NCBI RefSeq assembly: GCF_008086045.1
Contig: NZ_VSEY01000024.1
Span: 62,001-126,000 of the forward strand
From: Nonomuraea sp. PA05
GTDB taxonomy: Bacteria > Actinomycetota > Actinomycetes > Streptosporangiales > Streptosporangiaceae
Length of the DNA: 64,000 bases
Reading direction: 5' to 3'
Shown here piece by piece: positions 19,319-27,737 of the stretch. The number at the start of each line of letters is the position of its first letter. The first letter of the stretch is position 1. The position numbers and the translations under genes were made by a program. The notes below the pieces were generated by a model, which was given only the letters and a program-made list of their open reading frames with translations, was not told the origin of the DNA and made no database searches.

Positions 19319-19582
19319 ATGCAGTGCCCCAAGTGCCGCGGGAACATGCGGACCTATGAGCGCAACGGCGTGCACATCGAACAGTGCGACAACTGCCGTG
19401 GGATCTTCCTCGACTACGGTGAGCTGGAGACGCTGACCCGGATGGAGACGCAGTACCACGCGGCTCCCCCGCCTCCCCCTGCCGCCCCCGGCCCGGCCTG
19501 GGGCGCTCCGCACCACGGCGGCGGCCACTACGGCGGCCACCACCGTCAGCGCAGCTGGGTGGGCATGCTGTTCTCGACCTGA
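19319..19582 (+). CDS. TFIIB-type zinc-ribbon protein
   Basis: The 87-residue protein has two CxxC pairs, CPKC near residue 3 and CDNCRG near 23, with GIFLDYGELETL after them, the signature of the zf-TFIIB family. The second half is low-complexity P/A then G/H-rich (PPPPP, GGGHYGGHH), ending SWVGMLFST. AAGGAGAG lies a short way before the ATG. It is probably a small metal-binding or nucleic-acid-binding protein of unknown role. A strong terminator follows. Confidence 0.88.
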   Translation: MQCPKCRGNMRTYERNGVHIEQCDNCRGIFLDYGELETLTRMETQYHAAPPPPPAAPGPAWGAPHHGGGHYGGHHRQRSWVGMLFST

Positions 19583-19591
19583 TCTGACGAG

Positions 19592-19625
19592 GGCCGCGCA
19601 CCGGCGGGGTGCGCGGCCTTCTCCG
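19592..19625. terminator. Bidirectional intrinsic terminator
   Basis: A perfect 11-bp GC stem (19592-19602 with 19608-19618), loop GGCGG, is followed by a pyrimidine run (TTCTCC). It sits between the convergent zinc-ribbon and lipoprotein genes and can serve both. Confidence 0.8.
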
Positions 19626-19641
19626 CTCATTCCGGCGGGGT

Positions 19642-20628
19642 TCAGCCCGGGAAGTCGTCCGGGTCCACGGGTGAGGTGCGGACGTTGCCGCCCGCGATGG
19701 AGTGCAGGGTGATCCGCCAGTCGTGCCAGAGGATCTGCGTGGCGGTGAACGTCGTCTTGAACTTCACGTTCTTCTCGAAGCGCTCGAAGCTGCAGTCGCG
19801 GGTGAACGCCTTGTTCTTGCCGTCCCAGTCGGCGCCGTGCGTGAAGTAGATCTTGTAGCTGCCGTCCCGCACGCCCCTGACCTTGAACTTCGCCTTCTTG
19901 CGCACGTAGACGCTGAACACCTTGCTCTTCCCCTTGACCACGGTGATCACCGCGTCGAGGCTCGAACCGTTGTCGATCTCCAGCGAGCTTCGCCCGTTCA
20001 GCGTGCTCTTGCGGATGAACGAGCCGTTGCGCAGCCGCCTGCTCTGCCGCTCCCCCGCCTTCACCGACACGACGTCGGCCGGGTAGTCGCCCGCGCTCTG
20101 CAGCTCCTTGCCGGCCTGGTCGAGCGCGTTCAGCTTGTCGCCGAGGTCGGCCAGCACGGCGGAGGACGTGCACAGGTCCCGCGCGCCGACCTTGTCGGTG
20201 GTGGCGCCCAGCTCGGTGGCGACGTCGCGCAGGCTGGTCACGTACGTCTCGTGCTGGGTGCGCACGGCCTCGGGCGGGGTGAGCGCGGCCAGCGCGTCGG
20301 CGGCGCCGCTCAGCTCCTCCTCGGCCCGCCCGACCCGCTGGTCCAGCGCCTTGACGCCGCGCGCGCCGGCCAGCCCGGTGATCGCGTCGGTCATCGCCTC
20401 GCGCCGGCTCTCCAGCTCTCCCTTGTACGCCTCCGGCGTCAGCGCGGCGGACGTCTGGCCGCCGCCGGTGCCTTCGCTCCCTGTCTGGGGCACGGCGCCG
20501 CCGCCGCCCGCGACGCCCGACACCGTGGACTCGCCACCGGCCGGGGACAGCGCGCCTGAGGAGCACGCGCCGAGGGTGGTGAGCGTCGCCAGTGCGAGAA
20601 CGCTGGAGATCAACCGGGGTGTAGCCAC
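19642..20628 (-). CDS. Secreted lipoprotein of unknown function
   Basis: A lipoprotein signal (TPRLISSVLALATLTTLGAC, with the Cys of LGAC as the likely lipidation site) is followed by a Gly/Ser/Thr-rich linker. Next come a helical region (about 70-190) and a Lys-rich beta domain with KVFSVYVRKKAKFKVRGV and FTATQILWHDWRITLHSIAG. The family is not recognised by name. GTG at 20628 gives the compact signal; a TTG at 20658 would add ten residues. It lies just downstream of the ABC-F gene on the same strand (7 bp from the TTG), so co-transcription is likely. Probable location is the outer face of the membrane. Confidence 0.75.
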   Translation of the reverse strand: MATPRLISSVLALATLTTLGACSSGALSPAGGESTVSGVAGGGGAVPQTGSEGTGGGQTSAALTPEAYKGELESRREAMTDAITGLAGARGVKALDQRVGRAEEELSGAADALAALTPPEAVRTQHETYVTSLRDVATELGATTDKVGARDLCTSSAVLADLGDKLNALDQAGKELQSAGDYPADVVSVKAGERQSRRLRNGSFIRKSTLNGRSSLEIDNGSSLDAVITVVKGKSKVFSVYVRKKAKFKVRGVRDGSYKIYFTHGADWDGKNKAFTRDCSFERFEKNVKFKTTFTATQILWHDWRITLHSIAGGNVRTSPVDPDDFPG

Positions 20629-20665
20629 CTGCCACACTATCGTCCGGTTGATCCCCAACCGTCAA

Positions 20666-22297
20666 TTACGATTCGGTCAGTCCCTTCTCCCGATCCTGCC
20701 GCAGCCAGCGGGTGATCCCCAGCGTCTCCAGGAACGGCACGTCATGGCTGGCCACGATGAGCGCGCCCCGGTACGCCGACAGGGCCTGGGCGAGCTGGCG
20801 GACGCTGGCCAGGTCCAGGTTGTTGGTCGGCTCGTCGAGCAGGAGGAGCTGCGGCGGCGGCTCGGCCGACAGCAGCGCGGCGAGCGTCGCGCGGAAGCGC
20901 TCCCCGCCCGACAGCGTCCCGGCGGGCTGGTTGGCCCGGTCCCCGCGGAACAGGAAGCGGGCCAGCCCCGCCCGTACGTCGTTCACCGAGGCGGACGGCG
21001 CCACGGCGCGCACGTTGTCCAGCACGCTCAGCCTGTCGTCCAGCACGTCGAGGCGCTGGGGCAGCAGGCGGACGGGCACCTGGGCGCCGCCCTGCGCGAC
21101 GATGCGTCCGAGCAGCGTGGTCTTGCCCGAGCCGTTGGGCCCGAGCAGCGCGATCCGCTCGGGACCGCGCACGACCAGCGTCTCCAGCACGATCCCCACG
21201 GCCTCGCACACGGCCTCGCACACGGCCTCGCACACGGCCTCCGCCGCCGCCCCCGGCGGGGGCTCCAGCGGGAGCGTGAGCACCGTGCGGCCCGCGGGCA
21301 CCTCGGTGCCCGGGAGCTGGACGCGGATCTCCGCGTCGTCCCGCACCCCCTGCTCGGCCTCGGTGAGCCGCTCGCGCGCCTCCTCCAGCTTCTCCAGGTG
21401 CAGGGTGCGCTGCTTGCCCGCCGACACCTGGGCCTTCCCCTTGAGCGTGTTGGCGACGATCTTCGGCACCTTCTTGTTCTCGAACGCCTTCCTCCCGGTG
21501 CGCAGCCCCCGGTCGATCCTGGTCCTGGCCTCGACGAGCTCGCGCCGCTGCCGGCGCACCTCGCCCTGGGCGGTGCGCACCGACCGCTCGGCGGCCTCCT
21601 GCCCGGCGGCGACCTGCTCCTCGTACGCGCCGAGGTTGCCGCCGTACATGCGCACGGCGCCGTCGCGCAGCTCGGCGATCTGGTCCACCAGCTCCAGCAG
21701 CGCCCGGTCGTGGCTGACGACCAGGAGCACCCCCTGCCAGGCGGCGACGGCGGCGTAGAGCCGGCGGCGCGCGTCCAGGTCGAGATTGTTGGTGGGTTCG
21801 TCGAGCAGCAGCACGTCGGGCCGCTTCAGCAGCTGCGCGGCGAGCGCGACCATGACGGCCTCGCCGCCGGACAGCGTGCCGACGGTGCGGTCGAGGCCGA
21901 GGTGGCCGAGCCCGAGCCGGTCGAGCTCGGCGCGGGCGCGCTCCTCGACGTCCCAGTCGTCGCCGACGGCCGCGAAGTGCTCTTCCGCGACGTCGCCGCT
22001 CTCGATGGCGTGCAGCGCGGCCCGTGTGCGGCTGATCTCCAGGAGGTCCGACACGGTACGTCCGGCGCCGAGCGGCACGTTCTGCGGCAGGTAGCCGGCC
22101 ACGCCGGAGACGGACACCGAGCCGGTGCGCGGCGTCAGTTCGCGGGCGATGATCCGGAGCAGGGTGGACTTGCCCGACCCGTTGACCCCGATGAGCCCGG
22201 TGCGTCCGGCGGGGAAGGCGGCGTCGAGCCCGTCGAGCACGGTGGTCCCGTCCGGCCAGGTGAAGGAGACGTGATCGACGACAATGGAAAAAGACAT
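20666..22297 (-). CDS. ABC-F family ATPase (ribosome-associated type)
   Basis: The 543-residue protein has two ABC cassettes and no membrane segments: Walker A GVNGSGKST, signature LSGGEA, LLLDEPTNNLD; then GPNGSGKTT, LSGGERFRA and a second LLLDEPTNNLD. The charged helical linker between them (about 220-330) is the P-site interaction region of ABC-F proteins. Such proteins either protect ribosomes from antibiotics or act in translation; the sequence alone does not separate these. Three 12-bp repeats (CEAV units) sit just before the second cassette. The ATG at 22297 follows a 232-nt leader that contains a palindrome and a possible short ORF, a layout seen in drug-induced ABC-F genes. Confidence 0.9.
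   Translation of the reverse strand: MSFSIVVDHVSFTWPDGTTVLDGLDAAFPAGRTGLIGVNGSGKSTLLRIIARELTPRTGSVSVSGVAGYLPQNVPLGAGRTVSDLLEISRTRAALHAIESGDVAEEHFAAVGDDWDVEERARAELDRLGLGHLGLDRTVGTLSGGEAVMVALAAQLLKRPDVLLLDEPTNNLDLDARRRLYAAVAAWQGVLLVVSHDRALLELVDQIAELRDGAVRMYGGNLGAYEEQVAAGQEAAERSVRTAQGEVRRQRRELVEARTRIDRGLRTGRKAFENKKVPKIVANTLKGKAQVSAGKQRTLHLEKLEEARERLTEAEQGVRDDAEIRVQLPGTEVPAGRTVLTLPLEPPPGAAAEAVCEAVCEAVCEAVGIVLETLVVRGPERIALLGPNGSGKTTLLGRIVAQGGAQVPVRLLPQRLDVLDDRLSVLDNVRAVAPSASVNDVRAGLARFLFRGDRANQPAGTLSGGERFRATLAALLSAEPPPQLLLLDEPTNNLDLASVRQLAQALSAYRGALIVASHDVPFLETLGITRWLRQDREKGLTES
21201..21236 (-). repeat. 12-bp in-frame repeat in ABC-F linker
   Basis: Three exact copies of gcctcgcacacg (+ strand) encode tandem CEAV at the join between linker and second ABC domain. 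They add three cysteines, unusual for a cytosolic ABC-F protein. Confidence 0.9.
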
Positions 22298-22529
22298 CAG
22301 GCGGCTCCCATCACGGAATTCGAAATTTCGTGACTTGGCGGGAAATCACCGCATGTACGCGCAACCCACGAAGTCCGTGGCAAGGAGGCGAGGATGGCCT
22401 CGAGGTCCAGGTGATGCGCGCATGCCCATGACAGGGCCGAACGGCGCGGTGCCCGCGACCTCAGATCCTCACGTCAGCTGCCCCCGGGGGTCGGCGATAA
22501 GACGTCCGGCAGTCTACGTGACGCGCCGA
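22298..22529 (-). promoter_or_regulatory. ABC-F leader region with palindrome
   Basis: No recognisable gene lies here. At 22312-22332 is an imperfect palindrome (CACGGAATTCGAAATTTCGTG), AT-rich for this genome and 15 nt before the ABC-F ATG. A 27-codon ORF (22346-22429, - strand) starts ATGGGCATG and lacks a clear SD. The arrangement could reflect an operator or attenuation; both are inference. Confidence 0.4.
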
Positions 22530-23051
22530 TCACCTGACAAGGCGCCGGGCCCGATGCGCCGCCACGTTCACCCTGTTGGCGCAGCCCGGGGAGCAGAACC
22601 GGCGCCGCCCGTTGCGCGAGGTGTCCACGTAGACGGTCGCGCAGCCCTGCCTGCCGCACCGCCCCAGCCGGTCGCCCCCGGCGAACGACAGCGCCATGGC
22701 CAGCCCGCCCGCGGTGGTGTCGCGCGTCCTGGCCACGATGTCGGCGTCGACGGAGAAGAAGTGCAGGTGCGGCTCGCGTCCGTCGTGGGCGCTGACGTAC
22801 GGCTTGGACGTGGTCAGGTCGAGCAGCGCGTTGACCAGCTTGATCTGCGTCTCCTGATCCTGCTCCCCGAACACCGGCGCCAGCCTGGCCGCCCACGCCC
22901 GCAACCGCACGGCCTGCCCGGCGGTCACGGCGGCGCGCACCATGCGGTGCTCGACCAGCATCGCCTCGACGGCCTCAGGGCTGAAGTCGGTGGCGTTGAC
23001 CAGCGCCGCCGCGAGAGCCGCCCCGTTGCCGCCGTAAGCGTTGAAATGCAT
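22530..23051 (-). CDS. CGNR zinc-finger (ABATE domain) protein
   Basis: The 173-residue protein has an N-terminal ABATE-like domain (ALAAALVNATDF) and a C-terminal CGNR zinc finger, CGRQGCATVYVDTSRNGRRR then FCSPGCANRVNVAAHR, with four Cys positioned for zinc. These are predicted stress-linked transcription regulators of actinobacteria. It is divergent from the small gene at 23077 with only 25 bp between them, so the start region must hold both promoters or the two share control. Confidence 0.9.
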   Translation of the reverse strand: MHFNAYGGNGAALAAALVNATDFSPEAVEAMLVEHRMVRAAVTAGQAVRLRAWAARLAPVFGEQDQETQIKLVNALLDLTTSKPYVSAHDGREPHLHFFSVDADIVARTRDTTAGGLAMALSFAGGDRLGRCGRQGCATVYVDTSRNGRRRFCSPGCANRVNVAAHRARRLVR

Positions 23052-23076
23052 AAGGCCATTACATCAAGTTGGAGTC

Positions 23077-23241
23077 ATGCACACCAGAGAGCCGCACGAC
23101 CCCCTCGACCTGACCCTCGTCTCCTCCCACCGCACCTCCGAAGGGGTGGTGTCGTACCTGAGGTGCTCGTGCGGCGTCTGGGAGGTACGCACCGCGCTGC
23201 TGGTCGGAACCGCCACGCCGCGGGGGCACGATCGAAGATGA
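23077..23241 (+). CDS. Small conserved-looking protein, unknown function
   Basis: The 54-residue ORF starts at ATG 23077 with TTGGAG upstream. It contains HRTSEGVVSYLRCSCGVWEV, a pattern seen in short actinobacterial proteins with a CxC pair. There is no signal peptide. It may form a small metal site. Divergent from the CGNR gene. Confidence 0.6.
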   Translation: MHTREPHDPLDLTLVSSHRTSEGVVSYLRCSCGVWEVRTALLVGTATPRGHDRR

Positions 23242-23244
23242 CCA

Positions 23245-23274
23245 TCGACTGGGACGGTGCCCGCGTCCTAGAGT
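23245..23274 (+). promoter_or_regulatory. Putative promoter of the acyl-CoA synthetase gene
   Basis: TCGACT (23245-23250) and TAGAGT (23269-23274) are 18 bp apart, and a strong AGGAGGT RBS sits before the ATG at 23303. Confidence 0.35.
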
Positions 23275-23302
23275 CGGGGCCAACACCCCCAGGAGGTCAG
23301 GC

Positions 23303-25063
23303 ATGTCCAGCATTCCCTCCCTGTTGCGCGACCGGATCGCCGCGACCCCCGACGCCGAGGCCTATCGTGTGCCTTCGGACGGCGGGTGGACCTCGCTGTC
23401 ATGGCGGGAGGTGGGCGAACGGGTCCGCGGCCTGGCGCTGGCGCTGTCGGGCCTGGGCTCGGGCTCCGGCACCCGCGTGTCGATCCTCTGCTCGACCCGC
23501 CTCGAATGGATCGTCTGCGACCTGGCCGTGCTGGCGACGGGGGCGGCCACGACCACGATCTATCCGTCGAACACGGCCGCCGAGTCCGCCTACGTCATCA
23601 CCGACTCGGGCAGCACGATCGTCATCGCCGAGAACGACGAGCAGGTGACCAAGCTCAGGTCCGTGCAGAAGGAGATCCCGGACGTCACGCATGTGATCGT
23701 CATCGACGGCGCCGCGAGCGACGACGGCTGGGTGATCACCCTCGACTCGCTGAGCGGCGGCGAGGCCACCGGCGACTACGACGCCATGGTGGACGCGATC
23801 GCCCAGGACGACCTGGCGACCCTCATCTACACCTCCGGCACCACCGGCCGCCCCAAGGGCGTCGAGCTGACCCACGACAACTGGCTCTACGCCGCCGGCG
23901 CGGTGCGCGAGCTCGACCTCATCTCCCCGGACGACCTGCACTTCCTGTGGCTGCCGCTGTCGCACTCGTTCGGCAAGCTGCTGGAGGTCGTGATGATCGG
24001 GATCGGCGTGCCGACCGCGATCGACGGCCGCCTCGACAAGATCGCCGACAACCTCGGCGAGGTCAGGCCGACCATCATGGCCGCCGCGCCGCGCATCTTC
24101 GAGAAGATCCACAACACGGTCGTGGCGAACATGCAGCGCGAGGGCGGCCTCAAGCTGCGCATCTTCGGCTGGGCCCGCAAGACCGGCCAGCGCGTCGTCA
24201 AGGCCAGGCAGCACGGCGCCGCCATCCCGGTGACCAGCCGCGCCGAGTACGCCCTGGCCGACCGGCTGGTCTTCGCCAAGCTGCGCGAGCGGTTCGGCGG
24301 CCGGATCCGCTTCTTCATCTCCGGCGCGGCCCCGCTCAACCAGGAGGTCGCCGAGTTCTTCGACGCCGCGGGCCTGACGATCCTCGAAGGGTACGGGCTG
24401 ACGGAGTCGTCCGCGGGCAGCTTCCTCAACCGGCCCGAGTCGGTGCGGTTCGGCACGGTCGGCCCACCGCTGCCCGGCACCGAGGTGCGCATCGCCGACG
24501 ACGGCGAGATCCTCATCGGCGGGCGCGGCATCATGCGCGGCTACCACGGGCTGCCCGGGGAGACGGCCGAGGCGCTGGACGACGGCTGGCTGCGCACGGG
24601 TGACATCGGCGAGGTGGACGAGGCCGGCCGGCTGCGCATCACCGACCGCAAGAAGGAGCTGATCAAGACCTCGGGCGGCAAGTACGTCGCGCCCACGTAC
24701 CTGGAGGGCAGGATCAAGGCGGCCTGCCCGTTCGTCTCGCACGTGTTCGTGCACGGCGACCGGCGCAATTACGTCACCGCGCTGGTCACCCTCGACATGG
24801 ACGTGGTCAAGCCGTGGGCGCAGGCCGAGTCGCTGCCCCTCGACCCGGAGGAGCTGCGCGAGCACCCGCGCATGCGCGCCGAGGTGGACAAGGCGATCAA
24901 GCAGGTCAACGCGGGCGAGGCCAGCTACGCCACGGTGAAGAAGTTCGCCATCCTGGCGGAGGACTTCTCGGTGGAGACGGGCGAGCTGACGGCCAGCCTC
25001 AAGATCAAGCGCAAGGCCGTGGAGGAGCGGCACGGCTCGACGCTCGACTCCTTCTACGACTGA
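23303..25063 (+). CDS. Long-chain fatty-acid--CoA ligase (FadD15-like)
   Basis: The 586-residue AMP-forming acyl-CoA synthetase has the P-loop YTSGTTGRPKGVELTH, the central YGLTESSAG, the DDGWLRTGDIGEVDEAGRLRITDRKKELIKTSGGKYVAPTYLE region (given in part: WLRTGDIGEVDEAGR) and the catalytic Lys near the end (ASLKIKRK). It activates fatty acids to acyl-CoA through acyl-AMP, probably at the membrane face. Length and motifs are full. It is preceded by a near-consensus RBS. It has no obvious operon partner; its last codons overlap the convergent secreted-protein gene. Confidence 0.94.
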   Translation: MSSIPSLLRDRIAATPDAEAYRVPSDGGWTSLSWREVGERVRGLALALSGLGSGSGTRVSILCSTRLEWIVCDLAVLATGAATTTIYPSNTAAESAYVITDSGSTIVIAENDEQVTKLRSVQKEIPDVTHVIVIDGAASDDGWVITLDSLSGGEATGDYDAMVDAIAQDDLATLIYTSGTTGRPKGVELTHDNWLYAAGAVRELDLISPDDLHFLWLPLSHSFGKLLEVVMIGIGVPTAIDGRLDKIADNLGEVRPTIMAAAPRIFEKIHNTVVANMQREGGLKLRIFGWARKTGQRVVKARQHGAAIPVTSRAEYALADRLVFAKLRERFGGRIRFFISGAAPLNQEVAEFFDAAGLTILEGYGLTESSAGSFLNRPESVRFGTVGPPLPGTEVRIADDGEILIGGRGIMRGYHGLPGETAEALDDGWLRTGDIGEVDEAGRLRITDRKKELIKTSGGKYVAPTYLEGRIKAACPFVSHVFVHGDRRNYVTALVTLDMDVVKPWAQAESLPLDPEELREHPRMRAEVDKAIKQVNAGEASYATVKKFAILAEDFSVETGELTASLKIKRKAVEERHGSTLDSFYD

Positions 25064-25599
25064 GACGGCTGAGACGGCTGAGACGGCTGAGACGGCTGAG
25101 ACGGCTGAGACGGCTGAGACGGCTGGCCGGTGTAGGCGGTCACGCTCACGGTGTGGCCGCCCGCCTCGATCGTCACGGTCGTCGGGCCCGTGGTGATCAC
25201 GGCTCCCATCCACAGGGCCGGGGCGCCCGCGCAGCCGGTGAAGCGGTAGGAGGGCGTGCCGTCGGCCAGCGTGTAGGAGTTGTCCGCCCGGTACCGGGAC
25301 TCGTCGAACAGCAGGGCCGTGCCCGGTGTCCTGGTCGCCAGCGTGACGTCCGCGCCGGGCGGCAGGCGTACGGCGAGTTTGAAGGTGCGGGCGCGGGCCC
25401 GCTCGGGCGCCGGGGAGAGGCGGTAGGCGGCCATCGCGGCCGGTCCCGCGGTGACGACGCGCGCCCCCATGCCCGCGTCGAAGTCGCGCTGGGCGGCGCC
25501 GGCGCAGCGGCGCTGCCCCGGAGGGTCGGCCGCCGCGACGGGCGGAGCCGCTGCGCAGGCCGACACGAGCAGCAGGGCGACCACTGGAGTCGTTCTCAT
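25054..25599 (-). CDS. Small secreted protein with QPS-repeat tail
   Basis: The 181-residue protein starts at ATG 25599 with a signal, MRTTPVVALLLVSACAAAPP; the Cys in SACA may be a lipobox, or cleavage may follow AAA. The mature part has two or three Cys (RRCAGAAQ, FTGCAGAP) and beta-like sequence. The family is unknown. The last 20-odd residues are a pure QPS repeat from seven 9-bp units, and the stop lies inside the end of the convergent acyl-CoA synthetase gene. The tail is probably a disordered, recently expanded end. Confidence 0.7.
   Translation of the reverse strand: MRTTPVVALLLVSACAAAPPVAAADPPGQRRCAGAAQRDFDAGMGARVVTAGPAAMAAYRLSPAPERARARTFKLAVRLPPGADVTLATRTPGTALLFDESRYRADNSYTLADGTPSYRFTGCAGAPALWMGAVITTGPTTVTIEAGGHTVSVTAYTGQPSQPSQPSQPSQPSQPSQPSQS
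25062..25124. repeat. Seven perfect 9-bp tandem repeats
   Basis: The unit gagacggct begins at 25062, within the FadD stop codon, and is repeated seven times. On the - strand it encodes the (QPS)n tail of the secreted protein; on the + strand it lies after the fadD stop. Confidence 0.95.
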
Positions 25600-25637
25600 G
25601 CCTGCGTTACACCGGCGGCACGCGTAGGGTTCCTGAC

Positions 25638-26039
25638 GTGATCTCCCACTTACCGGTCCGTCCACGGCACTGCGACGCGCAGGCCATGATGCACGCGACC
25701 CGCTACTACGAGTACTTCGAGGACGCCTTCCTCGACTGGCTCGGCGCCAGGGGCGGCTACGGCAGGCTCCGGGAGGAGGGCGCCGACCTGGTGGTCAAGG
25801 TCAGCGGCTGCGAGCACCACGCCCCCGCCCGGCTGGGCGACGTGCTGGCGGTGGAGAGCGCGCCGGCCAGGGTCGGCGCCACCTCGCTCACGATGACGTT
25901 CACGATGCGGCGCGGGGAGGAGCTGGTGGCGGTCGGCACGGTCACGTACGTGTGCGTGCGCGACGGCCGCCCCTCCCCGCTGCCCGCGATGCTCGTTCAG
26001 AGCACCCGCTTGGCCCCCGGCAGCGACCGCACCAGGTAG
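25638..26039 (+). CDS. Hotdog-fold acyl-CoA thioesterase (4HBT)
   Basis: The 133-residue protein has the 4-hydroxybenzoyl-CoA thioesterase pattern: RPRHCDAQAMMHATRYYEYFEDAFLDWL (D-x-x-x-M-x-H-x-x-Y-x-x-Y), followed by LGDVLAVESAPARVGATSLTM and a C-terminal strand. It should hydrolyse short or aromatic acyl-CoAs in the cytosol. The start is GTG 25638. The 3' end overlaps the convergent acyltransferase gene by 43 bp. Confidence 0.88.
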   Translation: MISHLPVRPRHCDAQAMMHATRYYEYFEDAFLDWLGARGGYGRLREEGADLVVKVSGCEHHAPARLGDVLAVESAPARVGATSLTMTFTMRRGEELVAVGTVTYVCVRDGRPSPLPAMLVQSTRLAPGSDRTR

Positions 26040-27070
26040 GCCAGCCACCAGCACAGCGGCAGCGCGAGCACCAGCATGGCGGCGAACTTGACGATCGCGA
26101 TCGTCTGCAGGCCGCTCAGCGCGAAGCCGAGGCCGACCAGGACGAGCGGGTGGATGATGTAGACGGTGAAGGCGTGCTCGGCGAGGAACCGGCCGCGCGG
26201 CCCCTGCGTGTTGTGCCGCTCCCTGAACCACACGGTGAAGCCGATGATCATGCCTACGGCGAACGCGGACTCCCAGGCGGCCGTCAGCGCCCCCGACAGC
26301 GCCCCGGTGGTGAACAGCGACGGCACCAGCAGCACCGGGGTGGCCACCGCGGCCAGGCCGAAGCCGAGCCCGGCGGCCCGCGCGGGCAGCGTCTCGAACC
26401 AGCCGCGCCTGAAGGCCACGCAGCCGAGCACGAACATGGCCACGTACTGGGGCAGGAAGCTCGGGGTCGGCAGCCCGATCACCGGCCAGTAGGTCCCGGT
26501 GGGCACCAGGAGCCGCCACAGGAACGTGACCGCCGCCAGCGCCACCGTGAACACCACGACCGAGCGCGCCGTGAGCGTGGCGGGGCGCTGGTCGAGCGGC
26601 GCGCGCAGGGCCCGCCAGCCCGTGTAGGCCAGCGCGAGGACGAGCAGCACCTCGACGAACCACATGGGACCCGGGTCCCAGGAGAGCAGGTAGTACTCCC
26701 AGAACGGCGTGTCACCGCGGCCCAGCACGCCCCCGATGCCGGCCAGCGGCCGCAGCAGCAGGAGGTAGACCAGCAGCGGGATGCCGAGCCGCACGAGCCG
26801 GTCGCGCACGAACAGGCGGGCGCCCTTGCGGTCGTGGGAGCCCGGGGTGAAGAAGCCGGACAGCAGGAAGAAGAACCCCATGAAGAACGCCTGGTCGGCG
26901 ACGACCAGGACGTCGAGCACGATGCCCGTGGGGTCCTTGGCGGGCTCGACGTAGTACCACAGGGGGATGTTGCCGTAGGTGAGGGCGACGTGGTGCGTGA
27001 CGACGAGCGCGGTTAACATCACGCGCAGGTTGTCGATGGCGTAGAGCCTCGTTCTGGTTTCCGCCTTCAT
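25997..27070 (-). CDS. Acyltransferase 3 family integral membrane protein
   Basis: The 357-residue protein has about ten hydrophobic helices. Its N-terminal RTRLYAIDNLRVMLTALVVTHHVA carries the conserved catalytic His pair region, followed by FFMGFFFLLSGFF and WFVEVLLVLAL, as in OafA-like acyltransferases. These move acyl groups onto sugars, lipids or antibiotics at the membrane. The ATG at 27070 overlaps the TetR stop (ATGA), so the regulator and enzyme are one operon and the TetR protein probably controls it. The substrate is unknown. Confidence 0.9.
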   Translation of the reverse strand: MKAETRTRLYAIDNLRVMLTALVVTHHVALTYGNIPLWYYVEPAKDPTGIVLDVLVVADQAFFMGFFFLLSGFFTPGSHDRKGARLFVRDRLVRLGIPLLVYLLLLRPLAGIGGVLGRGDTPFWEYYLLSWDPGPMWFVEVLLVLALAYTGWRALRAPLDQRPATLTARSVVVFTVALAAVTFLWRLLVPTGTYWPVIGLPTPSFLPQYVAMFVLGCVAFRRGWFETLPARAAGLGFGLAAVATPVLLVPSLFTTGALSGALTAAWESAFAVGMIIGFTVWFRERHNTQGPRGRFLAEHAFTVYIIHPLVLVGLGFALSGLQTIAIVKFAAMLVLALPLCWWLAYLVRSLPGAKRVL

Positions 27071-27687
27071 GCGCGGCATGCCCTTTCGATGAGGTCGGCG
27101 AGCTCTTTCGCGTGCGCCTCGAGGTCGTGGTCGGGATGCGTGATCCAGTAGGCGAACATGCTGTCGACGGCCGACTGGTGGGTGACGGCCATGACGCGCA
27201 GGTCGAACGACCTGAACTCGCCGGTGCTCTGGCCGAGGCGGTAGATCGCCTCCAGCGCCTGGTAGAGCTCCTCGTTGGTGTGCATCCCGTAGCGGAGCCT
27301 GCCGTCGGAGGTCCTGAGGTTGGCGAAGATCTCCCCCAGTGCCTTGTTCTGGCTGCGGTGGCCGCGCATGTGCTCGGCGACGGCCGTGATCTGCGTCCTG
27401 AGCAGCTCGGTGGCGGTCGTGAGCCCCTCCATCTTGGCCATCACGGCCTCGATGATCGCCCCGTAGGTGTGCTCGACCACCTGCTCCATCAGCTCGTCCT
27501 TGCCGGCGAAGTGATAGGAGATGACGCCCTTGCTGATGCCCGCGTGCTGCGCGATGCGCGCCAGGGACGCCTGGGCGAAGCCGACCTCGGCGATGACCTC
27601 GATGGTGGACGCCATGATCTGCGCCCGCCTGGCCTCCTCGATGAACGAGCGCCCTTTCTGGCCGACTGGCTCATTTTCTGACCGCAT
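27067..27687 (-). CDS. TetR/AcrR-family transcriptional regulator
   Basis: The 206-residue protein has a helix-turn-helix at about 20-60 (ASLARIAQHAGISKGVISYHFAGKDEL region) and a C-terminal ligand domain unlike the Tet class. It is translationally coupled to the membrane acyltransferase. The ATG at 27687 is preferred over TTG 27693 because TAGATT lies directly upstream, fitting a leaderless transcript. The 50-bp gap before it holds TTGGCCGGGCGGCCAG, a short palindrome at 27718-27733 that could be its operator. Confidence 0.9.
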   Translation of the reverse strand: MRSENEPVGQKGRSFIEEARRAQIMASTIEVIAEVGFAQASLARIAQHAGISKGVISYHFAGKDELMEQVVEHTYGAIIEAVMAKMEGLTTATELLRTQITAVAEHMRGHRSQNKALGEIFANLRTSDGRLRYGMHTNEELYQALEAIYRLGQSTGEFRSFDLRVMAVTHQSAVDSMFAYWITHPDHDLEAHAKELADLIERACRA

Positions 27688-27737
27688 GGCCAAAATCTAG
27701 CACATGCGGATGCCGAGTTGGCCGGGCGGCCAGATTC

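Noticed and set aside
25062-25124. CRISPR array
   Set aside because: The repeats are directly adjacent 9-mers without spacers. The other tandem repeats also lack spacers, and no cas gene is present.
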